Position numbers and translations under genes: made by a program. DNA of 64,000 nucleotides from Owenia fusiformis (Eukaryota; Annelida; Polychaeta; Sabellida; Oweniidae): positions 28,856,425 to 28,920,424 of the forward strand of contig CAIIXF020000010.1 of the NCBI GenBank assembly GCA_903813345.2, in the 5' to 3' direction. The notes under the pieces were generated by a model. That model was not told the DNA's origin and searched no databases. It saw only the letters and a program-made list of their open reading frames with translations. Below are positions 61,801 to 64,000 of this stretch, one piece after another (the stretch's first letter is position 1; each line of letters starts with the position of its first letter).

Positions 61801-63957
61801 TATGATAAATAGGAATGTGAGCAAAAGGTTTTTATTAGATTACAATTATTCAAGACAAAAGACATATTACATTTTGTATGTTACATTTGAAATTACAGTT
61901 AAAAGAATATGTTACCTGGTTTCTAAGCATAAGTTATAAAACAGAAATATGATGCTTTTATAAAAACATTGAGTTAATAGTTATATTTGCATAAATGAAT
62001 AAAATAATTCTTAAGTTTTGTTTTTTAAATTGTCAGTAAATAAAGTGAGATAACACAAATATAGTCTTTATCAAAAATTAAATGTTAAACAAAAATATGT
62101 TTTATTAAAATATGTGTATTCATAAACTAATTCATGCAAAATAATAAACAAAAACAAAAATCCACACATCACAGCACAGCACAACACAAAGTGAAACTAA
62201 ATCAAACTCCATGCAACAAAATATTAAGAAAAATAAATTGTTGAGTTTAAAAAGTCATAAAGGTATAGATTGCATTTTTGTATAATGCCTGGGTCATATT
62301 TGCCTGCGATTCACTGGCCGGCGCCCAGCCGATTGAGTATTTTGTTCAAAATTGAATACATTTCTGAACACAATACTCAATCGGCCAGGCGCCATAGTGA
62401 AAATCGGAGCAAATGTGACCAAGGCATAACCTTTGAGACTTCAAAACTAAGTACGAGTAATATATCAAAATTAATCAAATAATGAGAACAACTAAATTAT
62501 AAAACTAAATAATAAAAAAATAAAATATAATCATTTGGTGAGAAAACTGTAAAGAGGTACGTGTGTGTGTCTATAAGGGGCCGACATGTGATATGTGAGT
62601 GATCGAATTATAAATAGCATATTCACCATAAATATGCTACCCATAATTCAAAGTTGGGGCTCAAGGAATCATGGGATTGGAAAAGTGCAGTATGAGATAT
62701 AAGCATTGCGATATTAAACATTCCAGATTTTATGAAGATCTTGAAGTACAATATAACTTTCATAAATACAAAATACATTAATATTCTAGTGTTAAACATT
62801 CAATTATTATAGGCTTAGAAATAGATCATTGGCTTAAAAGGGTCAAAAGATGATTTAGGGAAATAGATGGGGGTATATTGAAACATTTTTCAAGTTGTTT
62901 TATATCAAAAAATCAAAGAGATTTTCATTTCCATTTACAATAAAATATTGACCATCAAAAGACATTAAAAAGACAAAAAATACATTTCAAGACCTTCATT
63001 TATATCATTCATATAAGCATACAGTACAATATCGATATATGTTTTAACTTCGTTACCATGGTGATGGTGATGATGATTGTTCAAATGCAGTCCTTTTGTG
63101 GAAGCAACAAGTGAGAGTGAACATGTCAATATATAATCAACATGTCAATGTCAATTCAACATGTCAATATCAATAATTTTGGGAACATTATAACATTACC
63201 AGAAATCATACAAAGACGGTTTTTCCGAAAATATCAACACTGATAAAAAATATTTCGTATAAAATGTACTTTTGTTAATATGGAAGAATTTAACATCATG
63301 TTCTATGTTAATATGGAAATAAATACTCAGAAATGTTAATTATGTTATTAAAGTTTGAAAGTGGCACATCTATTCACCGAAGATTCAAATCTAATAATTT
63401 GGTGTACTTTTTCTGAATCAATTAATGAGTTAAAGTTTGAAAACTTGCAAATATGAAATCAAAAATGTTTTTGTTATGTTTTGAATCAGAATTTTGGATT
63501 TTACAAAAATTAACTCCTTTATTTATTTAACTCATCAATTGAACTTTTGGTGCCATTATAATAATGTTAAGTAATACCTAGATGAGCTTGGACCAATTTG
63601 GATACTGTTGTTAAAAATGAAAAATTTGTTTATGAATATATAATTCCAAATGTTAAAAATAAAAACAATGATTTAAAAAATTTAGGAATGTTTTGTGAAT
63701 CAGAATTATGGAAATGATACTTCATGACAAATATTATGAAAAATAAATAATCTAAAATTGGTGTTATTTTCAAAATGTAGAAAAGGGGTGGAATTTTCGC
63801 TTACTTGCAGCAGGGTTTGGTTGACTAGGCTTTCGTGTAATCGCGTTGATTTTGTCCAACATTGACGATCGTTTACTCTTCATCTTGGTTTTGGATGACC
63901 CTTGGCAGACATCCTGTACATGGTCCACACATTGTCTGTGGGCGTTAGTCTCACAGT
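28190..63957 (-). CDS. ARHGEF11/12 (RhoGEF2): RH-type Rho guanine nucleotide exchange factor, 3' part (19 exons)
   Basis: Exchange factor that loads GTP onto Rho; family members link G-alpha-12/13 to RhoA at the plasma membrane. Exons, 5' to 3': 63957-63805, 59746-59516, 59043-58882, 57884-57752, 57030-56869, 56495-56290, 56046-55814, 55201-55076, 54783-54666, 53373-53195, 52871-52625, 52229-52142, 37551-37402, 37125-36911, 36431-36313, 30091-29965, 29727-29630, 29361-29193, 28860-28190. All junctions are GT-AG with matching phases, giving 1,194 residues and a stop. Order: end of a C1 finger, Ser/Pro-rich linker, DH (about 340-565), PH (about 570-690), coiled and acidic tail. LTKYPLLIENL and DILVLLQKQDDKLVL are close to ARHGEF11/12. 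C1 before DH matches Drosophila RhoGEF2 rather than vertebrate forms. The N-terminal PDZ and RGS parts expected of the family are outside the window. Confidence 0.93.
28956..29057. repeat. 51-bp perfect tandem duplication in a RhoGEF intron
   Basis: TGACTTTTAACTTTTAAATG and onward to CTCTTTATTTTAT is present twice in a row, 51 bp apart, without a difference that I can see. Confidence 0.95.
29193..29361 (-). CDS. RhoGEF exon: coiled-coil then Ser-rich tail
   Basis: 169 nt. Encodes EAILNIEEEAETLRKENKAA, heptad-like, then SRHSRPDSFISVTSSTSDAL. The first part resembles the C-terminal coiled coil used for oligomerisation in ARHGEF11/12. Acceptor CTTATTTTAG, donor TCAG|GTAATG. Confidence 0.9.
29630..29727 (-). 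CDS. RhoGEF exon: tail, helical
   Basis: 98 nt. Encodes EGASGGKADTVTVPTKQIL and DISSNLRLKLSRLM, predicted helix. Acceptor CATTCAACAG, donor ATG|GTAAGT, phase 0 on exit. Confidence 0.88.
29965..30091 (-). CDS. RhoGEF exon: tail, helical
   Basis: 127 nt. Encodes FAIAEQQNTDPRALLLATES then LSDQLTQLVSKSMGI, likely a helix or coiled coil. Acceptor ATTATTTCAG, only 88 bp from the DIRS element, whose insertion point is therefore close to the branch region. Donor TCAG|GTATAT. Confidence 0.9.
30222..30371. repeat. DIRS 3' inverted terminal repeat
   Basis: 150 bp, inverted copy of 35880-36029 with one mismatch. It is separated from the internal complementary region by 58 bp. Confidence 0.97.
30430..30544. 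repeat. DIRS internal complementary region
   Basis: 115 bp: bases 30430-30493 are the reverse complement of the element's left tip (30180-30243), and 30494-30544 that of its right tip (36001-36051). The junction reads TTTTGGGA|TTTTACTACG. In the accepted DIRS model it bridges the two ends of the linear cDNA so a circle can be ligated. Confidence 0.96.
30832..31935 (-). CDS. DIRS tyrosine recombinase (integrase)
   Basis: About 367 codons counted from the ATG at 31935; the frame stays open upstream to 33729, through the RT gene. It opens with an alpha-helical N-domain (VYDSKWRVWAGWCSERNRD, VTVVADFLNWLFEDRKLQ). The catalytic domain has ASAARRSEIHAL (first catalytic Arg), KTHQLRALSTS (HxxR) and GRWTNFNTFASFYL (second histidine replaced by Trp as in many family members, then nucleophile Tyr). 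It inserts the circular double-stranded DNA into the genome without target duplication. Stop at 30832. All active-site residues are in place, so it looks functional. Confidence 0.95.
   Translation of the reverse strand: MGISSKSPNIQASRLEAVKQSFKNKGFSNKVAERIAKPQRNSSIKVYDSKWRVWAGWCSERNRDPFRTSVTVVADFLNWLFEDRKLQPVTIAGYRTALGNTLKETSNLDIGSDPLISCLLSNFKQERPRNISNKIPNWDLNVVLQGLMRPPFEPIEIVDLKFVTWKTVFLTLLASAARRSEIHALVLKKVSHSIDWQSIFLGFKSDFVPKTLLKAGGTVLKDIEIKALTGFLTPDLQDDKLLCPVRALKVYMRRSKPMRDKQQRLFISYKKGYKEEIHANTITSWVKNCVAKALQSFPKHAEQVYKVKTHQLRALSTSIAFAKNCTLDEIIQAGRWTNFNTFASFYLKEVSLKDFEGNHFIAANKTV
31719..33974 (-). CDS. DIRS reverse transcriptase and RNase H
   Basis: 751 codons. RT motifs: IDLRQAYLHVPI (first catalytic Asp near 207), FGLATAPLIF, and YLDDWMIIAS (272-275, catalytic Asp pair). 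RNase H: LFTDSS (Asp near 439), MKELMAVE (Glu near 471), SSDNAST (Asp near 496) and HIPGRLNILADALSR (last Asp near 547); all four acidic residues are present. The remainder has DLFATRHN and YAFPPTPLI motifs common after RNase H in DIRS-like elements. It copies the element's RNA. I see no methyltransferase domain. It overlaps ORF1 upstream and the YR frame downstream, so its translation probably needs reinitiation or frameshifting. Confidence 0.96.
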   Translation of the reverse strand: MTTPLKRRTKTNPKLPISSRTKIVLFVEKDGVQRVFLEEEAEVNLSVEESPLINSDLFQVENYLHTSSNDKVGGRLMEFWQEWSQINASAKVINLLKEGYYLPFKEKPKLQKTPLWSEFHNPLKRAAVFDLINTLLEENAIEQVEDISSPGFYSRIFLVPKKSSDKWRPVTDLSTLNLFLNVPSFKMDTPEIIKRNLEKGMYMTSIDLRQAYLHVPIARSHQKYLRFAVKGRGVFQWKCLPFGLATAPLIFTEIVSQIKKFLHSINIKMFQYLDDWMIIASSHQVSSENTQTVCNLTKKLGFLLNLEKSELNPTQQLTYLGSLYDLKKGLILPTQYRVKLLETEIQRFLAKPLQTAKFWKRILGLLAATEKIVPLGRLFMREMQYDLQRNWNASKDMNILIPWSKMTRQDLVWWLNKDNLVKGVPIQMQNSVDLKLFTDSSMTAWGAHLENLEVSKMWSKQDLNLHINMKELMAVELSLKHFQPQVQGKRIQVSSDNASTVAYLKNQGGTHSYQLFKVTKRILLWNQVNNIEMTIRHIPGRLNILADALSRKSQILSTEWSLKDQIFHAICRKWGKPLVDLFATRHNTKLPLFVSPVPDTLAWEVDALSMDWKGLWAYAFPPTPLISLVLNKMLQTTNVEMILIAPLWEKQAWYPRLLESLVEKPLNIPVVPKMLKQTRQWVFHQNPQIFKLHAWRLSNNPLKTKAFQTRLQKELQNLKETPRSRYMTRNGESGLVGVLNGIEIHSELLLL
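33808..35805 (-). CDS. DIRS ORF1, arginine/serine-rich Gag-like protein
   Basis: 665 codons. Residues about 45-215 are dense in RS/SR dipeptides (RSRSRSRSRSRRSRSHSSS) and repeated SPKRRR or SSPR blocks, like the RS domains of splicing factors. Then come four near-tandem 8- or 9-residue units on the pattern NDDHTQV (about 270-295), a folded-looking middle with a helical stretch LFEDLLKEEGMDPSICQKIE, and a C-terminal Gly/Arg-Lys box (FRGKGRGSKGFSRGRGRGK) suited to nucleic-acid binding. It overlaps the RT ORF by 167 nt in another frame. The start at 35805 is the first ATG after the terminal repeat. A Gag-like role is inferred from position; no zinc knuckle is present. Confidence 0.88.
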   Translation of the reverse strand: MSTNTTQLDTTEGVNTQGDPRVSPARSNKGKSPVVKSKVLEKDRRGRRESRSTSISSRSDSDTSFKRRKRHRHRDSASPKRRRHRTKSISSSPRGRYRSRSRSRSRSRSRRSRSHSSSPRVRYRSKDRLHNRKRSRSKSRSRYKYKHRSKSRSRSKSLSSSPRKRHKSSHHRSAYRSHRSPSLSPKKRYYRKQSPSISPKRRRYRNDKDSPRYDKYQWERDQFINPRIDQRQEMFQNFLQDQQVLRAMYAGSAYIPQNISKKTQSRPWSVNDDHTQVNDDHTQEKDDHIQINDDHQFKSPPSLTRTISLNRDDDSVTIELENDGEQEDPDTKPSNEVARAKLEFLAATEVVKKSFPEIAEMSTPKNKVKSWSLVKDKPSVLTNSLQLPLCPGVKNNLIEGVKIFNDLPQDAFSKDLPNLCKKRYKLPKALYQIVPDEDKFEPCKIDEDFSSIAKTFKKNDSQKAKLDPHFANLSLKTLTDWEGVSRENLVTSSHTEWFIGSVKPLFEDLLKEEGMDPSICQKIEQALTLIKAAGHCIEDGYRLNAFLLNQIVACRRHSYLSMKADKDIPFADLKELMTLEPQTGKLFQDNLAKVKENLRKAKNDIAQNQILDYTSKKEDKNKPKTSNKFQNKDSSFRGKGRGSKGFSRGRGRGKSVGRGKSTDKQ
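35880..36029. repeat. DIRS 5' inverted terminal repeat
   Basis: 150 bp pairing with 30222-30371; the only difference noted is T/A beside ATTATGTCATTA. It lies 75 bp upstream of the ORF1 start and contains the promoter-like motifs listed separately. Confidence 0.97.
35893..35958 (-). promoter_or_regulatory. Promoter-like motif cluster in the DIRS terminal repeat
   Basis: Within 66 bp: TGCGCATGCGCA (35893-35904, NRF1 consensus), TGACGTAA (35909-35916, CRE/bZIP-like), GGGCGGGGC (35920-35928, GC box), TTCCGGGAA (35929-35937, both an ETS GGAA core and the TTCNNNGAA form of STAT sites) and four consecutive GAAANN units (35935-35958), the pattern of an interferon-response/IRF element. The same cluster is in the 3' repeat. 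The motifs are seen directly; factor binding is inference. Confidence 0.6.
36313..36431 (-). CDS. RhoGEF exon: helical tail segment
   Basis: 119 nt. Encodes DPLSRKDELDRIIDNTMAEK and KKVRAEILNVPVEAVDHITE, an amphipathic helical region of the kind found after PH in ARHGEF11/12. Donor GAG|GTATGT is followed six bases later by an uninterrupted run of 18 C on the minus strand (36288-36305). The next intron holds the DIRS element. Confidence 0.9.
36911..37125 (-). CDS. RhoGEF exon: acidic tail segment
   Basis: 215 nt. Encodes DPTTTIYDRDKINGSLDSIE, then acidic and polar stretches (KDENIVEVLQVSDESQTL) and AGGEEHPTQ. A T-run directly precedes the acceptor CAG. Donor ACAAG|GTGAAT. No named domain. Confidence 0.9.
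37402..37551 (-). CDS. RhoGEF exon: end of PH helix and linker
   Basis: 150 nt. Encodes WFKYITEAAEAYKGKGGK, completing the PH C-terminal helix, then a Pro/Gly-rich linker (PKPGGEIQPQGPIVTTVV). Acceptor TGTACTTGTAG, donor AATAG|GTGAGA. Enters in phase 2, leaves in phase 2. Confidence 0.93.
38756..38895 (+). repeat. Copy of dispersed GAAATGCAAGAAAATCAGAC family
   Basis: TCAAGGAATAAAGTACACAG, TATAGAAATGCAAGAAAATC and TCAGATTTTTGAGAGGAAAG in family order; a truncated second copy begins at about 38575. Confidence 0.7.
39395..39632 (-). mobile_element. tRNA-derived SINE
   Basis: On the minus strand a tRNA-like head reads TAAGCTAAGGTTA (A-box-like, 39611-39623) and GGTTCGGTTCC (B box, 39581-39591), with CTTGGCCCCG between them as in a tRNA anticodon arm region. 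A body follows with AAGGCACATAAAAAGAACCC, GGCTCCTCCAAGGAGAGG and GCTCTGAGTGTAAATACG. No clear tail or target duplication was defined, so the ends are approximate. Confidence 0.65.
41851..42085. repeat. 22-bp minisatellite, about 10.5 copies
   Basis: TCAATTTGCCTCAATATAAT repeats at a 22-bp period, with unit variants TATAATTG and TAGAATTG. It is clean and uninterrupted, ending at CAATTTGCCTCAACAGTCAT. Confidence 0.95.
43270..43440 (-). repeat. Copy of dispersed GAAATGCAAGAAAATCAGAC family
   Basis: + strand TGATTTTCTTGCATTTCTAT, ACAATTTAGAGTGTCAATTA and CCTTGCTGATTCCACTCTTT is the family in reverse complement. Confidence 0.7.
43540..43700 (+). repeat. Copy of dispersed GAAATGCAAGAAAATCAGAC family
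   Basis: AATAAAGTAAACAATCATAT, TAAATTATATAAAAATGCCA, GAAAATCTGGCAGTTTATTC and AGCATGAGCAAACGGACATT occur in family order. It lies only about 100 bp from an inverted copy at 43270-43440, so the two could form a hairpin in RNA. Confidence 0.7.
45080..45235 (-). repeat. Copy of dispersed GAAATGCAAGAAAATCAGAC family
   Basis: + strand reads TTTCTCTCTAAAATTA, TTTGCACTTCTATACAATTT, TTTATTCCTTGCTAATTCCA, the reverse complement of the family in order. Confidence 0.65.
45505..45615. repeat. Compact copy of the AAGTGGAACACCT palindromic family
   Basis: AAAACCTGTGTAAGTGGAAC at the left is mirrored by GTTCCACTTACAGAGGTG ... CACAGGTTTTA at the right, so the whole unit of about 105 bp can fold back. This is the cleanest copy in the window. 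Confidence 0.7.
46945..47033 (-). CDS. Candidate alternative first exon of the RhoGEF gene
   Basis: On the minus strand ATGATGGCGGGTCGTAGCCC opens a frame MMAGRSPKPPDRKLRDRKNR then QSWKPVLVTK, closed by a strong donor AAA|GTAAGTCG. An in-frame TAG lies ten codons upstream of the first ATG and no good acceptor precedes it, so it looks like an initiator exon. It exits in phase 2, the same as the PH exon at 52142-52229, so splicing to 37402-37551 reads ...VTK-WFKYITEAAE in frame. The predicted short isoform would lack C1, DH and most of PH but keep the whole C-terminal tail. It could instead be chance; it is locally GC-richer than the intron around it. Confidence 0.5.
48495..48640 (+). repeat. 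Copy of dispersed GAAATGCAAGAAAATCAGAC family
   Basis: Contains AGTGGAATCGGAGAAAAATA, GAAATGCAAGAAAATCAGAC and TTTATTCAAATTTTGCGAAG in the family order; the 3' end has drifted. Confidence 0.65.
49830..49985 (+). repeat. Copy of dispersed GAAATGCAAGAAAATCAGA family
   Basis: One of the best preserved copies: AGCAAGGAATAAAGTGAACA, then GAAATGCAAGAAAATCAGA, TTCAAATTTTTGAGAGAAA and AGCAGACGGACAGTTTAAA. About 155 bp. No clear target duplication seen. Confidence 0.7.
51690..52110. repeat. GAACACC-rich tandem array with 128-bp period
   Basis: Short GATGAATGAACACC units repeat irregularly, overlaid by a longer 128-bp period: CATGAATACCCCAATGA at 51753 recurs at 51881 with the whole intervening sequence alike. 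It lies just downstream of the donor of the PH exon at 52142. Confidence 0.85.
52142..52229 (-). CDS. RhoGEF exon: PH domain, second part
   Basis: 88 nt. Encodes DPKAFFLVSTSSVGPQIYEL and VSSTKDLRKK, the last PH strand and start of the C-terminal helix, which continues as WFKYITEAAE in the exon at 37402-37551 across a 14.6-kb intron. Acceptor TTTTGTCTTCAG, donor AAAAAA|GTAAGT, exit phase 2. Confidence 0.94.
52625..52871 (-). CDS. RhoGEF exon: PH domain, first part
   Basis: 247 nt. Encodes DLDLTKHNMIHEGNLVWRIS, then DLHVLLFEDILVLLQKQDDK, the beta strands of the PH domain that in this family contact Rho. Acceptor CTTATATTTCAG, donor CACAG|GTGAGT after one base of a codon. Confidence 0.96.
53195..53373 (-). 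CDS. RhoGEF exon: end of DH and DH-PH linker helix
   Basis: 179 nt. Encodes STKEYENLKEAHHWAK, AVVNQAVKECENVQKLREMQ and RRLDRTQF, the long last DH helix that runs into the PH domain. Acceptor CTGTTACAG, donor TTAAG|GTAAGT in phase 0. Confidence 0.95.
53374..54601. other. RhoGEF intron with two dispersed-repeat copies
   Basis: No coding sequence beyond the duplicated exon end. At about 53665-53855 there is a minus-oriented copy of the GAAATGCAAGAAAATCAG family, starting at the 3'-end motif GTCCGTCTGCTCATGC, and at 53975-54130 a more diverged plus-oriented copy (AGCAAGGAATAATTTAAGCA). Confidence 0.55.
54602..54714. repeat. 54-bp tandem duplication covering a DH-exon donor
   Basis: GTTTACTTACAAGATGTATA and onward to GGGTACTTGG is present twice, 54 bp apart, with a single A/G difference. 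On the minus strand it copies the end of the DH signature exon and its donor GTAAGT. The second donor is at 54611. Confidence 0.95.
54666..54783 (-). CDS. RhoGEF exon: DH domain, signature helix
   Basis: 118 nt. Encodes NPLCRKLQLKDFIPVQMQRL then TKYPLLIENLMKYT, the CR3 signature of DH domains and nearly family-perfect. Acceptor TGTTTGTTTCAG, donor TCTT|GTAAGT at 54665. The last 54 bp together with the donor are duplicated immediately downstream. Confidence 0.96.
55076..55201 (-). CDS. RhoGEF exon: DH domain, middle
   Basis: 126 nt, exactly 42 codons, phase 0 on both sides. Encodes FKDESGEKFRNASAKFC and QTVALETLKHKRRKDQKL, matching DH helices with the FC-x-NQ-x-AL motif of the ARHGEF11/12 group. 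Acceptor TATGTTGCAG, donor AGAT|GTAAGT. A duplicate acceptor lies 68 bp upstream. Confidence 0.95.
55191..55330. repeat. 68-bp tandem duplication covering a DH-exon acceptor
   Basis: The block TCATCTTTGAACTGCAACAT with its following bases occurs at 55191 and again at 55259. On the minus strand this copies the branch region, the acceptor TATGTTGCAG and the first four codons (FKDE) of the exon at 55076-55201. The copies are nearly identical over the shared part. Confidence 0.92.
55440..55800. repeat. 160-bp tandem repeat, about 2.2 copies
   Basis: TAAGAAAATGTGAAA recurs at 55451, 55610 and 55770 with the intervening sequence about 90% alike (ATGGAAATATGATTATGTGA, AATCATGAATGAAAAAA). It lies in the intron between the first two DH exons, which are also flanked by the 68-bp duplication at 55191-55330. 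Confidence 0.85.
55814..56046 (-). CDS. RhoGEF exon: DH domain, first helices
   Basis: 233 nt. Encodes ELFHTEINHVRNLKILDQFF, conserved region 1 of the DH domain with the Glu that contacts Rho switch I, then ISWDFVKLLFPNLQEVLQLH. Acceptor CTTCTTTTCAG, donor AAGT|GTAAGT in phase 0. The 160-bp repeat at 55440-55800 ends beside this donor. Confidence 0.95.
56290..56495 (-). CDS. RhoGEF exon: linker entering the DH domain
   Basis: 206 nt. Encodes an acidic Ser/Thr segment, then LPSLDTFIPKDVIKKLKPKE and KKRQEVING, the lead-in to the first DH helix. Acceptor TTTATTATTTCAG, donor AATG|GTAAGA. Phase 2 in, phase 1 out. Confidence 0.9.
56869..57030 (-). CDS. RhoGEF exon: Ser-rich linker
   Basis: 162 nt, phase 2 to phase 2. 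Encodes PVAAVNLNRSESLDKKQKKQ, SRVRRTRSDVAVDND and a serine run SGSSSSSSLSPG. The RVRRTRSD pattern is basic and offers candidate kinase sites. Acceptor ATGTTTTTCAG, donor CAGG|GTAAGT. Confidence 0.88.
57130..57750. repeat. AT-rich tandem repeats in a RhoGEF intron
   Basis: Two adjoining arrays. At 57420-57750, TAACATATCCAATA and TAACATATCCAACAATA units repeat about 20 times with some internal 30-60-bp periodicity. At 57130-57360, looser copies of GAGAAATACATTGGATATTT repeat. On the minus strand the first array reads as hydrophobic pseudo-peptides (WICYIVGYVILLDM), which are an artefact of the repeat. Confidence 0.9.
57752..57884 (-). CDS. RhoGEF exon: charged linker
   Basis: 133 nt, entering in phase 1 and leaving in phase 2. 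Encodes ASNRVNRLKDRFEEMAKTSG followed by an acidic Ser/Gly stretch (DERSPGDGPSGSSNETL). Acceptor TTGTATTACAG, donor AAAA|GTAAGT. The AT-rich tandem repeat at 57130-57750 begins within bases of its donor. Confidence 0.85.
57885..58881. other. RhoGEF intron
   Basis: About 1 kb of AT-rich sequence. A 74-codon + strand ORF at 58447 has no motif and is not supported. No repeat family was recognised. Confidence 0.5.
58882..59043 (-). CDS. RhoGEF exon: conserved-looking linker
   Basis: 162 nt, phase 1 to phase 1. Encodes QESRRLYGYTETPGR and DVKWDYVEYIAALYAE, a compact segment with aromatic residues that may pack as a helix. I cannot match it to a named domain. Acceptor GATATTTCAAG, donor ATAG|GTAATC. 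Confidence 0.82.
   Translation of the reverse strand, partial: FKNLEGCMVTPRHQAEKLHIIMRQICRKISRMLSGITLSISRLSMLRRHLYVR
59516..59746 (-). CDS. RhoGEF exon: Pro/Ser-rich linker
   Basis: 231 nt. Encodes a Pro-, Ser- and Thr-rich stretch (PSQHPSPNPYATYPPP) and then a charged helix (REAQRQHEEKEREKEQ) likely to form a coiled segment. The acceptor (GTGTCGCACAG) has a weak pyrimidine tract, so the exact start rests on the phase match: one base from the previous exon plus TG makes a methionine codon. Donor GTAAAA is non-ideal. Confidence 0.75.
59838..60010 (-). repeat. Copy of dispersed family with GAAATGCAAGAAAATCAGAC core
   Basis: Reads TTTGAATAAAGTGTCTGATTT ... TTCTTGCATTT on the + strand, the reverse complement of the family core. 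It is bounded by AATGGCCATGTTAA on the left and TTAAAACATGGCCA on the right, which look like degenerate terminal inverted repeats. Length about 170 bp. Confidence 0.6.
61261..61352. repeat. 20-bp tandem repeat, about 4.6 copies
   Basis: GTTATTTTATTGTATTACAT repeated at a 20-bp period, with later units changed to GTTACATTAT and GCTTCTTAAT in their first half while TGTATTACAT stays constant. Confidence 0.9.
61549..61660. repeat. 16-bp tandem repeat, about 7 copies
   Basis: Units such as AATAACCATTATGGTC, AATAAACATTTTGGTT and AATAACCATTTCGGTT follow at a 16-bp period, with alternate units more alike, giving a 32-bp dimer pattern. Confidence 0.85.
62286..62426. mobile_element. 141-bp palindromic MITE flanked by TAA
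   Basis: The left half TGCCTGGGTCATATTTGC ... CCGATTGAGTATT is mirrored by AATACTCAATCGG ... GCAAATGTGACCAAGGCA, with a few mismatches and a loop of about 25 bp. TAA at 62283-62285 is repeated at 62427-62429, a 3-bp duplication of the kind made by PIF/Harbinger elements. Non-coding. Confidence 0.75.
63805..63957 (-). CDS. RhoGEF exon: end of C1 zinc finger
   Basis: 51 codons. CETNAHRQCVDHVQDVC is the C-terminal part of a C1 domain (His and Cys zinc ligands in the usual HxxC...C order); the first half must be in exons left of this one in the transcript, beyond the window. A basic, Ser-rich segment follows (KTKMKSKRSSMLDKINAITR). The acceptor is CTCTTACAG; the donor is GTAAGC at 63804-63803. 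It exits after one base of a codon. Confidence 0.88.
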
Positions 63958-64000
63958 CTGTAAGAGGGGAATTAAATGCAAACAACCAATACCCAATTTG

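Larger units (their letters stand above)
59747..63804. other. RhoGEF intron with repeats
   Basis: About 4.1 kb without recognisable coding sequence. It holds a TAA-flanked MITE (62286-62426), a 16-bp tandem array (61549-61660), a 20-bp tandem array (61261-61352), GAACACC-rich debris at 60690-61085, and a copy of the GAAATGCAAGAAAATCAG family (59838-60010). Near 60192-60214 is TATCCCATTGTCTCCTTAAG, similar to part of the 113-bp satellite unit. Confidence 0.6.

Overview
The window is GC-poor animal nuclear DNA with spliced genes, long intergenic stretches and a dense, varied load of transposable elements. The one gene I can name is an invertebrate-type RH-RhoGEF (ARHGEF11/12, Drosophila RhoGEF2 relatives): it carries a C1 zinc finger ahead of the DH-PH module, as RhoGEF2 does. 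Together with the DIRS, LINE, SINE and foldback elements this suggests a non-vertebrate metazoan, probably marine. I cannot name the phylum.

Layout. Bases 1-6939 are a satellite of about 61 copies of a 113-bp unit with internal higher-order duplications. Bases 6940-17070 hold no convincing gene. They contain degenerate tandem repeats built on an AAAATGGC motif, a short-TIR element (10877-11246), an older element (about 12135-14690) and, nested in it, an 883-bp foldback element with a perfect 8-bp target duplication (13373-14255). A 5'-truncated L1/Tx1-like LINE lies at 17630-19343 with a perfect 13-bp target duplication and one frameshift; a second, decayed LINE fragment follows near 19.5-19.9 kb. 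A complete three-exon gene on the + strand (22716-25289) encodes a 256-residue secreted protein that I do not recognise; each of its two introns carries a palindromic element.

From 28190 to the right edge runs one minus-strand gene, the RH-RhoGEF. I resolved 19 coding exons whose splice phases agree throughout. They encode the last 1,194 residues: end of C1, linker, DH, PH and a long acidic tail. The PDZ and RGS (RH) parts expected upstream lie beyond the window. The 14.6-kb intron inside the PH domain contains a candidate alternative first exon (46945-47033) with its own ATG and the same exit phase as the exon it would replace.

An apparently intact DIRS-type tyrosine-recombinase retrotransposon (30180-36051, 5,872 bp) sits in one RhoGEF intron in the same orientation. 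Its 150-bp inverted terminal repeats differ at one position, and its internal complementary region matches the two outer ends joined, as in DIRS-1. It has three ORFs: an arginine/serine-rich ORF1, RT-RNase H and YR. The terminal repeat carries a compact cluster of host-like promoter motifs, including an interferon-response-like GAAANN array. This element is the most interesting object in the window.

Several 50-70-bp tandem duplications hit the RhoGEF gene. Two of them copy a splice site of a DH-domain exon; in both cases use of the extra copy would bring in an in-frame stop.
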